Positions 7,449 through 14,802 are shown, counted from the stretch's first letter. The stretch is 32,055 bases of DNA from Anaerostipes sp. (GCA_028704435.1 JAQWFL010000028.1:1-32055); one strand, 5' to 3'. Numbers and translations are program-made. Notes: a model not told the origin generated them from the letters alone.

Positions 7449-8119
7449 TCTTCTTCACCTCCGACTTTTGATAAATATGTTACCTTCTGTAATCCACTTA
7501 AAGTTTCTAGCCATTTTACAGATTCCATTGGTATTTCCTGATCACATTCTAAAATCATAACTGCATTCCCACCAACATAATCTCGATATAACTGCATAGT
7601 GGCAATATTAATTGACTTTTGCCACAACATAGAGGTCACTTCCGCTACATGCCCTGGCTGGTCATCATTGTGAACCACTAAAGTAGGATGATCTCCAGAA
7701 AAATTTGCCTCCAATCCATCCATGGTACAAATTTTAATGCTGCCTCCTCCAAGAGAAGCTGCGACTACAGAAAGCTCCCTTCCCGAAATACTTTCCATAC
7801 GGACTTCTACACTGTTTGGATGTGCATTTTTTAGGTGTGCTTCTCCAAAAGAAATTTTGATTCCTTGTTTTTGTGCTAACTTAAAACTCTCTGGAATATG
7901 AATATCATCTGGTTCCATTCCCAATAATCCTGCAACAATTGCCTTATCTGTTCCATGTCCTTTTCCCGTTGCAAGAAAAGATCCATACAATAAAATCTCT
8001 GCTTTTTTCAGTGGTTCTCCAAGAAGTTTCCTTGAAACTTTCCCTATTTTTACTGCTCCTGCTGTATGAGAACTAGATGGTCCTACCATGACTGGTCCCA
8101 CAATATCAAATATACCCAT
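7445..8119 (-). CDS. sdaAB: L-serine dehydratase, iron-sulfur type, beta subunit
   Basis: The 224-aa partner of SdaAA. The N-terminus MGIFDIVGPVMVGPSSSHTAGA is the family hallmark (first 20 residues cited in part; SSSHTAGA at about 14-21), and the C-terminal 75 residues (GHVAEVTSMLWQKSINIATM, ending before KVTYL) look like an ACT domain that would bind a regulatory amino acid. The frame is open for 19 more codons upstream, but AAAGGAG lies 8 bp before the ATG at 8119, and the upstream part would run through a hairpin, so I take 8119. It is translationally coupled to sdaAA by a 4-bp overlap. Confidence 0.95.
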   Translation of the reverse strand: MGIFDIVGPVMVGPSSSHTAGAVKIGKVSRKLLGEPLKKAEILLYGSFLATGKGHGTDKAIVAGLLGMEPDDIHIPESFKLAQKQGIKISFGEAHLKNAHPNSVEVRMESISGRELSVVAASLGGGSIKICTMDGLEANFSGDHPTLVVHNDDQPGHVAEVTSMLWQKSINIATMQLYRDYVGGNAVMILECDQEIPMESVKWLETLSGLQKVTYLSKVGGEEE

Positions 8120-8147
8120 ATGCCACTCCTTTTGTGTATCAAACGAT

Positions 8148-8195
8148 AAAAAAAGACAAAGACTAACCTCTTTCAAAGGCTAGTCTTTGTCTTTT
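8148..8195 (-). terminator. Leader hairpin with U-tract before sdaAB (attenuator or cutC terminator)
   Basis: On the minus strand AAAAGACAAAGACTA (8195-8181) pairs perfectly with TAGTCTTTGTCTTTT (8165-8151), and the loop can add CCTTT/AGAGG. Seven U follow (8154-8148). It lies downstream of the sdaAB promoter and about 30 bp upstream of the sdaAB start, so any transcript from that promoter must pass it. It may also end cutC readthrough. Confidence 0.75.
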
Positions 8196-8203
8196 CTGTT
8201 TCT

Positions 8204-8232
8204 ATTATACCAAAGCTAATGTAAAAAATCAA
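8204..8232 (-). promoter_or_regulatory. sdaAB promoter
   Basis: TTGATT (8227-8232) and TATAAT (8204-8209) are separated by exactly 17 bp on the minus strand, a strong sigma-A-type promoter just after the cutC stop. The start of transcription would fall near 8197, two or three bases before the hairpin described in the preceding entry. Confidence 0.75.
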
Positions 8233-8239
8233 AATATCT

Positions 8240-8968
8240 TTATTTGTCCACTGCAACTAATTCTTTTACTCTTTCTTTTGATACGACTTCATAATTCATC
8301 TCATCTTCTAAATATCCAAAAGAAACCAAATCTCCCTTGCTTGTAACATCCTGTTTCCATCCTTTACAAGACGAATGAAATTGTTTGATTTTTGTATATT
8401 CTTTTATCTTCCTTATATTGTCTCCATGAAGACCACATCCAGCCAGCACTTCAATTTGTCCGCCAAACTGCTGCTGCAACTGTTTTAACTGCTCCATTCC
8501 TTCTTCCACATTTCGTCCTAGTCCACTTGTTAAAACACGGTCAACCCCAAGTTGAATTAACAATTCCATAGATGCCACTGGATCTTTTGTACAGTCAAAT
8601 GCACGATGAAATACAGCTTTTTTCTCTTCTTCATGTACTGTCTGAACCAATTCCCTTGTTCTTGGTTCATTGATGGTTCTATCTTCATTTAAAAAGCCAA
8701 ATGCCAAACCGTCTGCCTGATATGCAAGAAGCAGCCTTGCATCTTCTAGCATTTGTTCATATTCAAAGTCAGAATAACAGAATCCTGCTCCTCTTGATCT
8801 TACCATTGTGATAACCTCTAAATCAGTGTACTGTTTTGTCATAATCAATGACCCAAGTGTAGGCGTTAATCCCCCCAGAGATAATGCACTGTTTAATTCA
8901 ATTCGTTTTGCTCCACCTTCATAAGCAGCCATTGCATCTTCAAAGCTTCCGCAGCAAATCTCTATCAT
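8240..8968 (-). CDS. cutC: CutC family protein
   Basis: A 242-aa TIM-barrel protein with the CutC start MIEICCGSFEDAMAAYEGGA, then RIELNSALSLGGLTPT, VMVRSR-like TMVRSRGAGFCYSD and the AFHRAFD-like AVFHRAFD block. Named for copper homeostasis in E. coli, but a direct role in copper handling is doubtful and the reaction is unknown. GGAGA lies 6-7 bp before the ATG. It follows the lysA-type gene by 34 bp and is probably the third gene of the TrmB operon. Nothing in the neighbourhood suggests metal handling. Confidence 0.93.
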   Translation of the reverse strand: MIEICCGSFEDAMAAYEGGAKRIELNSALSLGGLTPTLGSLIMTKQYTDLEVITMVRSRGAGFCYSDFEYEQMLEDARLLLAYQADGLAFGFLNEDRTINEPRTRELVQTVHEEEKKAVFHRAFDCTKDPVASMELLIQLGVDRVLTSGLGRNVEEGMEQLKQLQQQFGGQIEVLAGCGLHGDNIRKIKEYTKIKQFHSSCKGWKQDVTSKGDLVSFGYLEDEMNYEVVSKERVKELVAVDK

Positions 8969-9002
8969 CTTCTATCTCCAATCTCAATGCAATTCTATCT
9001 CT

Positions 9003-10253
9003 TTAGAAATTGAATCCTTCTAAAGTTGCAAAATAATCTTCTGGAGTTTCCCCTCGACGAATCATCTCTGTGGTTCCATCTTCCTTAAATAGAAGTTCTG
9101 CTGATTTCAACTTACCATTGTAGTTATATCCCATAGCAAATCCGTGAGCTCCAGCATCGTGAATATATAATAAATCTCCCTTATCAATCTTTGGTAATTT
9201 ACGGTCAATGGCAAACTTATCGTTGTTCTCGCACAAAGATCCAGTGATATCGTAAGTATAATCACATGGTGCATTTTCTTTTCCCATCACTGTGATATGA
9301 TGGTAAGCTCCATACATTGCTGGACGCATTAAGTTTACTGCACATGCATCAACTCCAATGTACTCTTTGTAAATATGTTTTTCGTGAATTGCTTTTGTTA
9401 CCAATGCTCCGTTTGGTGCAAGCATATATCTTCCAAGTTCTGTGTAAATCTTCACATCACCCATTCCAGCTGGAACTAAAACTTCATCAAAGGCCTTGTG
9501 AACTCCCTCTCCAATAACAGCAATGTTATTTGGCTCTTTATCTGGTGTATAAGGAACCCCGACTCCACCAGAAAGGTTAATAAAATCAATGGTAACACCA
9601 GTCTTTTCTTTCAATTCAACTGCTAATTCAAACAACTGTTTTGCAAGAGTTGGATAATATTCATTGTTTACTGTATTACTTGCAAGGAAAGAATGAATTC
9701 CAAATCTCTTTGCCCCAAGTTTCTTAAGCTTTCCATAGGCTTCAATCATCTGATCCTTAGACATTCCATACTTAGAATCTCCTGGGTTATCCATAATATC
9801 AGTTCCTAGAGAAAAGTATCCTCCTGGATTGAAACGACAGCAGATTGTTTCTGGAATTCCAGCCACCTCATCTAAGAATTCAACATGTGTCAAATCATCT
9901 AAGTTAATCTGTGCTCCTAATTTTCTTGCAAGTTTAAACTCCTCTGCAGGTGTATCATTGGAAGAAAACATAATATCAGTTCCTGTAAATCCACAACGCT
10001 CTGACATCATAAGCTCTGTAAGAGAGGAACAGTCAACGCCACATCCCTCTTCCTTTAAAATCTTTAAAATGGTTGGATTTGGTGTTGCCTTTACAGCAAA
10101 ATACTCCTTAAACCCTTGATTCCATGAAAATGCTGCATTTAACGCTCTTGCAGTCTCACGAATTCCCTTCTCATCATAAATATGAAATGGTGTTGGAAAT
10201 TGCTCTACAATCTTATCTAATTGTTCTTTTGTTATAAATGGTTTTTTTGACAT
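9003..10253 (-). CDS. lysA: Diaminopimelate decarboxylase-like PLP enzyme
   Basis: Fold-type III PLP decarboxylase of 416 aa. Lys55 in YFAVKATPNP is the PLP lysine; GIHSFLASNTV, the glycine-rich LSGGVGVPYTP and the PLP-phosphate region, and GSLCENNDKFAIDR with the catalytic cysteine are all visible. It belongs to a branch whose motifs differ from classic LysA (which has HIGSQ). The expected reaction is meso-diaminopimelate to L-lysine; other amino-acid decarboxylases of this fold are possible. It starts 1 bp after the TrmB-type regulator gene, so the two are surely co-transcribed. No lysine riboswitch is present. Confidence 0.85.
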   Translation of the reverse strand: MSKKPFITKEQLDKIVEQFPTPFHIYDEKGIRETARALNAAFSWNQGFKEYFAVKATPNPTILKILKEEGCGVDCSSLTELMMSERCGFTGTDIMFSSNDTPAEEFKLARKLGAQINLDDLTHVEFLDEVAGIPETICCRFNPGGYFSLGTDIMDNPGDSKYGMSKDQMIEAYGKLKKLGAKRFGIHSFLASNTVNNEYYPTLAKQLFELAVELKEKTGVTIDFINLSGGVGVPYTPDKEPNNIAVIGEGVHKAFDEVLVPAGMGDVKIYTELGRYMLAPNGALVTKAIHEKHIYKEYIGVDACAVNLMRPAMYGAYHHITVMGKENAPCDYTYDITGSLCENNDKFAIDRKLPKIDKGDLLYIHDAGAHGFAMGYNYNGKLKSAELLFKEDGTTEMIRRGETPEDYFATLEGFNF

Positions 10254-10254
10254 T

Positions 10255-10950
10255 TTACTTCTTCCCTTTCATCTTTAATAGTTCTATCTCATTTGCTAAT
10301 GCGTCTTTAAATACTTCAACTAAATTATCATTTCTTGAGTATAAACAGTTGGCATCATAACGACTCATAATATCTCCAGTCAACACATCTGTAGAATCTG
10401 TAATCAACCGAATTTGCTCTTTCTTGTTGTTGCTATAATAAATGGTTGCTCCACTCAGCTTAAACCCTTCATCTGTAATGATGACCACCTTTATCTTCTT
10501 TGCAATCATCTCTTCTAACTGATTCCTTACCTCTTCTAAACGTTCCTTGGAAAGAACCATATAAACACGTTCCCTAGTCTGGTTTAACATATTGACAAAC
10601 TTATTCTGGATCTGCTGTTCCCCACGAATGGTGATGTAACCTTCCTGATTTCGCCTCTTCGTTGGCAACTCCCTGGTAAGTTTCTTCTTGCACGCTTCCA
10701 AATAACGCAACTTGTTGTCGCAAAACTCTTCAATAGGAACTGGTGTATATTTGGTTGTCTCCCCCTGAATGCTATAGGCTGCACCCTTATCAGCTAATCC
10801 TGCCAGTGCATTATAGGTATTCGACTTGGAAATTCCGCTCTTCTTCGCCGCTTCATATCCATTCAAATCGCCTTCTAGCAATAACAATATATATAAATTT
10901 GCTTCATGGCGTGTCAACCCATAATCCATAAGCTGGTTGATATTATCCAT
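10255..10950 (-). CDS. TrmB-family transcriptional regulator
   Basis: A 231-aa protein with an N-terminal TrmB winged helix (about 5-75; GLTRHEANLYILLLLEG, then SGISKSNTYNALAGLADKG) and a C-terminal domain (about 105-225) resembling the phospholipase-D-like sensor part of this family. TrmB proteins are best known as sugar sensors in archaea; here it leads an operon with a diaminopimelate decarboxylase, so a lysine- or cell-wall-linked signal is an inference. A strong promoter with a 20-bp palindrome at the -10 lies upstream and suggests self-repression. Confidence 0.88.
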   Translation of the reverse strand: MDNINQLMDYGLTRHEANLYILLLLEGDLNGYEAAKKSGISKSNTYNALAGLADKGAAYSIQGETTKYTPVPIEEFCDNKLRYLEACKKKLTRELPTKRRNQEGYITIRGEQQIQNKFVNMLNQTRERVYMVLSKERLEEVRNQLEEMIAKKIKVVIITDEGFKLSGATIYYSNNKKEQIRLITDSTDVLTGDIMSRYDANCLYSRNDNLVEVFKDALANEIELLKMKGKK

Positions 10951-10970
10951 AGAATCTCCTCATTCCTTTC

Positions 10971-10990
10971 GTATTCCTATCTAGGAATAC
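10971..10990. promoter_or_regulatory. Palindromic operator candidate for the TrmB-type regulator
   Basis: GTATTCCTA-TC-TAGGAATAC has perfect 9-bp arms and a 2-bp centre. It overlaps the last two bases of the -10 and covers the expected start of transcription, 20 bp before the regulator's ATG, a classic place for an autorepressor. Confidence 0.7.
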
Positions 10991-11017
10991 TATAATAAAA
11001 TTTCTCCATTCTGTCAA
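10989..11017 (-). promoter_or_regulatory. Promoter of the TrmB-lysA(-cutC) operon
   Basis: TTGACA (11012-11017, full consensus) and TATAGT (10989-10994) are 17 bp apart on the minus strand. The yjdM terminator ends about 20 bp upstream, so this is an independent transcription unit. Confidence 0.8.
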
Positions 11018-11036
11018 CCATTTTACAGTGTAAATG

Positions 11037-11063
11037 AAAAAAGCTATCAGATTCCTGACAGCC
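11037..11063 (-). terminator. Intrinsic terminator after the YjdM-like gene
   Basis: On the minus strand GGCTGTCAG (11063-11055) pairs with CTGATAGCT (11050-11042), two G-U pairs, 4-nt loop, followed by six U. It begins 15 bp after the stop codon. Confidence 0.8.
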
Positions 11064-11077
11064 TTTTCCTGCTTTTC

Positions 11078-11422
11078 TTAATTTAATTTTTTTACAAATT
11101 CAGACTTTAATGCCATAGCACCAAATCCAGGAATCCTGCAATCAATATTGTGTCCATCTGATGCATCTAAAACTAAGCGAATATTCTTTACTTTCGTTCC
11201 CTTTTTGATTGCTGAAGAGGCTCCCTTTACCTTTAAATCCTTGATAATTGTCACAGCGTCACCATCAGTTAATAGATTCCCATTGGAATCTTTGATTTCT
11301 TCTACAGTCTCTGCTGCTGAATCTAATGTAAACTCATGTCCACATTCTGGGCACACAATCATGTGTCCGTCTTCATAAGTATATTCACAGTTACACTGCG
11401 GGCAGTTTGGTAATTGTTGCAT
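11078..11422 (-). CDS. YjdM/PhnA-like zinc-ribbon protein
   Basis: The 114-aa protein has two zinc-ribbon knuckles, CPQC (Cys7, Cys10) and CPEC (Cys24, Cys27), then a small beta domain with [23 protein letters not shown] (cited in part: [14 protein letters not shown]) and [12 protein letters not shown], the layout of E. coli YjdM. That protein was once called PhnA, but it is not a known part of phosphonate breakdown, and it lies about 5 kb and several terminators from the phn operon. AAGGAG precedes the ATG. Function unknown. It follows the SGNH hydrolase gene by 56 bp. Confidence 0.88.
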   Translation of the reverse strand: MQQLPNCPQCNCEYTYEDGHMIVCPECGHEFTLDSAAETVEEIKDSNGNLLTDGDAVTIIKDLKVKGASSAIKKGTKVKNIRLVLDASDGHNIDCRIPGFGAMALKSEFVKKLN

Positions 11423-11478
11423 TCAGTATCTCCTTTTCGTGTCTTGCTTGTATCTGCACCATCGTATCATAGTTTCCC

Positions 11479-12039
11479 CTAAGACACAAGTTCCTTAATA
11501 ACACTAGCTATCTTCTCATACCCACTCTGTCTCAAATGTACCCCATCCACTGTATCTTTTAGTGAAAGTTCTCCATTTTTATCTGCTAAATGAGAATACA
11601 TATCCACATAAATGAGACTCCTCTCCCCGCATAGGTTTTTTACCATGGAATTTATTCTACAAATCTCTTCCTTGGACTTTCCCTCTGCCCAAGAATAAAT
11701 ATCTCCAGGTAATCTTCGTGGATAAACTGGATACAACGATTCAATATATACCTTAGCCTTTGGAAGATTTTTTTGGATTCTTACCCCAAGATCTACTAGC
11801 TGATCGGCCACCTTCTCTGCTCCCTGATACAACGGCGACAGATAATCATTGGCTCCACCCTGAATTATGACCACGTCTGGTTCATGGACTATCACATCTT
11901 CCCCTATCCGAATTTTCATCTCAGGAAGTGTTTCTCCAGCAACTCCCACATTGAAATAGACAATATTATCTTTCATCAATAATTCCATGGGGAAAAAATC
12001 AGTAAGAGAATCTCCAAATAACACAACCTTTTTCATCAT
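11479..12039 (-). CDS. SGNH/GDSL-family hydrolase
   Basis: A 186-aa esterase-type protein without a signal peptide. Block I VVLFGDSLTD holds the nucleophile Ser (about residue 11), block III is GGANDYLSPL, and block V is DGVHLRQSGYEKIA with the catalytic Asp and His. Substrate unknown; relatives deacylate lipids, sugars or cell-wall polymers. The frame runs open a further 49 codons into fba, but AAGGAGG precedes the ATG at 12039, and a second ATG follows at once. The fba terminator stands only 26 bp upstream, so its promoter is unclear: readthrough or a promoter within fba. Confidence 0.88.
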   Translation of the reverse strand: MMKKVVLFGDSLTDFFPMELLMKDNIVYFNVGVAGETLPEMKIRIGEDVIVHEPDVVIIQGGANDYLSPLYQGAEKVADQLVDLGVRIQKNLPKAKVYIESLYPVYPRRLPGDIYSWAEGKSKEEICRINSMVKNLCGERSLIYVDMYSHLADKNGELSLKDTVDGVHLRQSGYEKIASVIKELVS

Positions 12040-12065
12040 GATATGGTTCCTCCTTCTTAATATAC

Positions 12066-12095
12066 AAAAAACCCCAAACAAAAACTTGTCTGGGG
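12066..12095 (-). terminator. Intrinsic terminator of fba
   Basis: On the minus strand CCCCAGACAA (12095-12086) pairs with TTGTTTGGGG (12081-12072), one G-U pair, with a 4-nt loop and six U (12071-12066). It lies 20 bp past the fba stop. Confidence 0.85.
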
Positions 12096-12115
12096 CTAAT
12101 ACTTTTCTCAGTATA

Positions 12116-12982
12116 TTATTCAGCTTTTCCGATTGATCCGAATAATTCCATCTTTTCAATAACTGTAGCTTTAATTGCATCTGCACCTGGAGCTAATAAC
12201 TTACGAGGGTCAAATCCTTTTCCTTCTAAGTCTTTACCAGCTTCAATATACTTACGTGTAGCTTCAGCAAATGAAAGCTGACACTCTGTATTAACATTAA
12301 TCTTAGCAACTCCTAATGTGATTGCTTTCTTAATCATGTCTGCTGGAATTCCTGTTCCACCATGTAATACAAGTGGCATAGTTCCTGTTAACTTTTGAAC
12401 AGCGTCAAGAGTCTCGAAGCTTAATCCTTCCCAGTTATCTGGGTATTTACCATGGATGTTACCAATTCCTGCTGCTAACATATCAACACCTAAATCAGCG
12501 ATTGCTTTACACTCTTTAGGGTCAGCACATTCACCTTTACCGATAACTCCATCTTCTTCTCCACCGATTGATCCAACTTCAGCTTCAATAGACATTCCTT
12601 TTTCTTTTGTAATTGCAACTAATTCTGTTGTCTTAGCAACATTCTCTTCGATTGGATAGTGAGAACCGTCAAACATAACAGATGAAAATCCTGCTTCGAT
12701 ACAAGCCTTACATCCTTCATAAGAACCATGATCTAAGTGAAGAGCAACTGGAACTGTAATTCCTAGTTCTTCCATCATTCCGTTTACCATTCCTACTACT
12801 GTTTTATATCCTGTCATATATTTACCAGCACCTTCAGACACACCTAAGATAACTGGTGACTTCTTTTCTTCTGCTGCCTGTAAAACTGCCTTTGTCCATT
12901 CAAGGTTGTTGATGTTGAATTGTCCTACTGCATAATGTCCTGCTTTTGCCTTATCTAACATTTCCTTTGCTGATACTAACAT
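12116..12982 (-). CDS. fba: Fructose-1,6-bisphosphate aldolase, class II
   Basis: Zinc-dependent aldolase of 288 aa that splits fructose 1,6-bisphosphate into dihydroxyacetone phosphate and glyceraldehyde 3-phosphate. Asp84 and His85 in LHLDHGSYEGC are the catalytic acid and a zinc ligand; the later zinc histidines are in IGNIHGKYP and LVLHGGTGIP. The KINVNTECQ phosphate-binding block and normal length are present. GGAGGA lies before the ATG. It has its own promoter and terminator and is a single-gene unit, perhaps with the hydrolase downstream. Confidence 0.97.
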   Translation of the reverse strand: MLVSAKEMLDKAKAGHYAVGQFNINNLEWTKAVLQAAEEKKSPVILGVSEGAGKYMTGYKTVVGMVNGMMEELGITVPVALHLDHGSYEGCKACIEAGFSSVMFDGSHYPIEENVAKTTELVAITKEKGMSIEAEVGSIGGEEDGVIGKGECADPKECKAIADLGVDMLAAGIGNIHGKYPDNWEGLSFETLDAVQKLTGTMPLVLHGGTGIPADMIKKAITLGVAKINVNTECQLSFAEATRKYIEAGKDLEGKGFDPRKLLAPGADAIKATVIEKMELFGSIGKAE

Positions 12983-13053
12983 AATTATTCCTCCATTACT
13001 TTACGTTCTAGATATGATACTTCTAGTCTTGTTATTATTTTCACATCCTCATC

Positions 13054-13082
13054 ATTATACCTTATTTTCCCTCTATAAGCAA
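13054..13082 (-). promoter_or_regulatory. fba promoter
   Basis: TTGCTT (13077-13082) and TATAAT (13054-13059), 17 bp apart on the minus strand, about 70 bp before the fba ATG. Confidence 0.75.
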
Positions 13083-13166
13083 GTAAAGAGAAAGTATAAT
13101 CCACAGCTGTTTTTATTTTAATTTATAATGTTTATATTTTTTTTAGAATTGTTTATTTTCTATATA

Positions 13167-13185
13167 TTGTTTATTCTATAAACAA
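13167..13185. repeat. Inverted repeat TTGTTTAT-TCT-ATAAACAA upstream of fba
   Basis: Perfect 8-bp arms and a 3-bp centre, with a further direct copy of TTGTTTAT 18 bp away at 13149-13156. It lies about 85 bp upstream of the fba -35. It could be a regulator-binding site, but chance is quite possible in DNA this AT-rich. Confidence 0.35.
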
Positions 13186-13238
13186 GAGTATACTTAAGAC
13201 ATAGTTTTTCATATATATATTATTAATCCTCTCTTTTC

Positions 13239-13267
13239 AAGAAGCCATCGCTAAGCGATGGCTTCTT
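13239..13267. terminator. 13-bp perfect hairpin, probable bidirectional terminator
   Basis: AAGAAGCCATCGC and GCGATGGCTTCTT flank a 3-nt loop, the most GC-rich element of the gap. It lies 160 bp beyond the DUF2752 stop and would end that operon on the minus strand, though the U-tract is short (CTTCTTG). The plus-strand tail (CTTCTTTG) is little better, and no plus-strand gene needs it. Confidence 0.6.
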
Positions 13268-13312
13268 TGTGTTATAGTTTATATTTCAAATTTATTCTTT
13301 GATTCTCCCATT

Positions 13313-13426
13313 TCATCTTATTTGATTCCATATTCTTGATACATTTTTTTGTTTCTTCCTATTTTTTCTTCTACGAAGCACACATCCAGCTGCTATTATA
13401 AATATCATTGGGTTGATTTCTTTCAC
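13313..13426 (-). other. Short open frame, 37 codons, hydrophobic plus basic
   Basis: A GTG-started frame overlaps the end of the DUF2752 gene by 0 bp beyond its stop region and encodes NPMIFIIAAGCVLRRRKNRK after a few residues, a short hydrophobic run followed by Arg/Lys. That pattern resembles the tail of a membrane-anchored surface protein, so it may be a remnant. No ribosome-binding site was found and it may be noise. Confidence 0.2.
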
Positions 13427-13427
13427 A

Positions 13428-13760
13428 CTATCTAATATCGCCTAAATAATCGTACCCAAATGCATAAACTCCTACATTTCTTGCTACAAACACAACAAGT
13501 AAGATTCCAAGTCCAACGTAAAGCATCCACATGTGAAATTCAAATTTATCTGTATTTTTTCTTCCAAGTCTTTTTAATATCCATCCAATAATAAGCCAGC
13601 ATGTAACAACAACCAGATATATAAATATTGGGTTGCAAAGAAAAGATTTGACAAAATGAAAATGGAGAAACTCAAGCATCGCTCTTGTTCCCCCACATAC
13701 TGGACAATAGAATCCTGTTAATAATTTAAAAATACATGGCATATGAAAAATATATTCCAT
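13428..13760 (-). CDS. DUF2752 membrane protein
   Basis: A 110-aa protein with the family motif CPVCGGTRAMLEFLH near residues 19-33, preceded by MPCIFKLLTGFY, and two hydrophobic segments at about 43-62 and 78-96. The function of the family is unknown; the Cys-x-x-Cys pair could bind metal or be redox-active. It follows the DUF4190 gene by 19 bp, a pairing I recall from other Firmicutes, with a GGGGATAGGG-like purine-rich site before the ATG. Confidence 0.85.
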   Translation of the reverse strand: MEYIFHMPCIFKLLTGFYCPVCGGTRAMLEFLHFHFVKSFLCNPIFIYLVVVTCWLIIGWILKRLGRKNTDKFEFHMWMLYVGLGILLVVFVARNVGVYAFGYDYLGDIR

Positions 13761-13779
13761 TCCCTATCCCCTTCTATCC

Positions 13780-14250
13780 TTAAAAGTCATCACTCTCTGT
13801 TGGTTGATTCAAGTGATCTTGATATTCTTGATTCCATTGTTTTCTAAACTCCCTTTGAAATGTAGAATCTGTCCCAACTGCATATACGCTTATAACAATA
13901 ATAACTACAGTCAATACCATTCCAATGACACCACATATAATTCCCGCAATTGACTTACCATCCATCTTTCGATTCAACTTTGGAGCCAGCAATCCAACAA
14001 CAAGTGCTACCACTCCCAATACGAAACTAATTGGCGGACAACAGCAAACAAACACAATTGCAACAATTCCAAAAATCATGGAAAGTAACGGCATACTTGA
14101 AGTCTGCTTTCCTTCTGGTGAGGCTTCTTCCTTTGTTTGTTGTTCTGGTTCTTCTCTCTTCCCATTGTCTTCCTGGTTTAGATTCTCCTGGTTCTGCTCT
14201 TCTTCTGTAATCTCATATCCTGTATATGGATCGTATCTTTTTTCTCCCAT
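13780..14250 (-). CDS. DUF4190-type membrane protein
   Basis: The 156-aa protein has an acidic, Glu/Gln-rich cytoplasmic N-terminus (1-50, including DPYTGYEITEEEQ) and three hydrophobic segments (about 55-70, 73-90, 101-126) with the Gly-rich GKSIAGIICGVIGMV block of DUF4190 proteins. The C-terminal 30 residues are charged. Function unknown; it probably works with the DUF2752 protein encoded next in the same operon. An AGGAGA site precedes the ATG. Confidence 0.82.
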   Translation of the reverse strand: MGEKRYDPYTGYEITEEEQNQENLNQEDNGKREEPEQQTKEEASPEGKQTSSMPLLSMIFGIVAIVFVCCCPPISFVLGVVALVVGLLAPKLNRKMDGKSIAGIICGVIGMVLTVVIIVISVYAVGTDSTFQREFRKQWNQEYQDHLNQPTESDDF

Positions 14251-14269
14251 AATTCCTATTCTCCTTTTA

Positions 14270-14689
14270 TTATCCTTTGATATAGCAAATCATTCCTGGT
14301 CCTAACTCATCTGTTGGCCTTGATATAAATCCGTGATGATGGTAAAAAGGTTCTCTTCCTTTTGCACACATCAAATCAAGCATAATCTCTTCCCCATCCT
14401 CTGCTAAGTTTTTTACAAAAGCAATCAAATCTTCTATAATTGCACTTCCAACACCCTGTCCTTGATAGTCTGGATGAATCGTCAAATCCTGAATATAACA
14501 AATCACCGCTCCATCTCCTACAATTCGTCCCATTCCTACAATTTTATCTCCAATAAATGCACATACTACAAATAAACTTGCGTTCAATGCTATCTTTGCC
14601 TGCCTTCTTGATAATGGCTTAAATCCTACCGATTCCCTTAAATCTAAATATGTATCTACTCCCATATGATTATGTACTAATGCTATCAC
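14270..14689 (-). CDS. GNAT-family N-acetyltransferase
   Basis: A 139-aa acetyl-CoA-dependent acyltransferase. The acetyl-CoA loop is YQGQGVGSAIIEDL, preceded by the strand ICYIQDLTIHPD, and the C-terminal AKGREPFYHHHGF is the usual end of the fold. The frame is open 13 codons further, to 14728, but GAAGG lies 7 bp before a GTG at 14689, giving an N-terminus (IALVHNHMGVDTYLDLRESVGF) that fits the family, so GTG is chosen. Substrate unknown. First gene of an operon with the DUF4190 and DUF2752 genes. Confidence 0.85.
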   Translation of the reverse strand: MIALVHNHMGVDTYLDLRESVGFKPLSRRQAKIALNASLFVVCAFIGDKIVGMGRIVGDGAVICYIQDLTIHPDYQGQGVGSAIIEDLIAFVKNLAEDGEEIMLDLMCAKGREPFYHHHGFISRPTDELGPGMICYIKG

Positions 14690-14726
14690 AATTATGCCTT
14701 CTTTCCTATCAAATAAAGTAAATAGC

Positions 14727-14735
14727 ATTATATCA
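14727..14735 (-). promoter_or_regulatory. Extended -10 promoter of the GNAT operon
   Basis: TGATATAAT on the minus strand is a full TGnTATAAT extended -10. No good -35 is found at 17 bp (TAGCAT at 14750-14755), as is common for such promoters. It overlaps the divergent PAP2 promoter. Confidence 0.6.
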
Positions 14736-14750
14736 CAAGTTTTTCTTTTA

Positions 14751-14759
14751 TGCTATAAT
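14751..14759 (+). promoter_or_regulatory. Extended -10 promoter of the PAP2 gene
   Basis: TGCTATAAT is a full extended -10, 43 bp before the ATG. The -35 position (14731-14736, TATCAC) is poor and lies on the opposing gene's -10. Confidence 0.65.
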
Positions 14760-14802
14760 CTTATAAAATATAAAATAACCATTTTGTTAAAGGAGAATTC
14801 TT

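Larger units (their letters stand above)
12983..13427. other. Long intergenic region between fba and the DUF2752 gene
   Basis: The only gap over 300 bp. It is very AT-rich and holds, from left to right, the fba leader and promoter, the octamer TTGTTTAT at 13149-13156 and 13167-13174 with its inverse ATAAACAA at 13178-13185, a 13-bp perfect hairpin at 13239-13267 and a short open frame at 13313-13426. No ORF of normal size was seen on either strand. Confidence 0.8.

Noticed and set aside
10951..11036. Lysine riboswitch before the decarboxylase operon
   Set aside because: The leader is about 35 nt and contains only the palindrome and ribosome-binding site.
11078..11422. YjdM (old name PhnA) as part of the phosphonate system
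   Set aside because: The link is only in the name; it lies 5 kb away in a separate unit, and the E. coli protein is not needed for phosphonate use.
12040..12186. SGNH hydrolase starting at 12186
   Set aside because: It would read through the fba terminator and overlap fba by 70 bp; AAGGAGG supports 12039.
13186..13267. Plus-strand small RNA ending at the 13239-13267 hairpin
   Set aside because: No convincing plus-strand promoter and a weak U-tract; the hairpin is better explained as the terminator of the DUF2752 operon.
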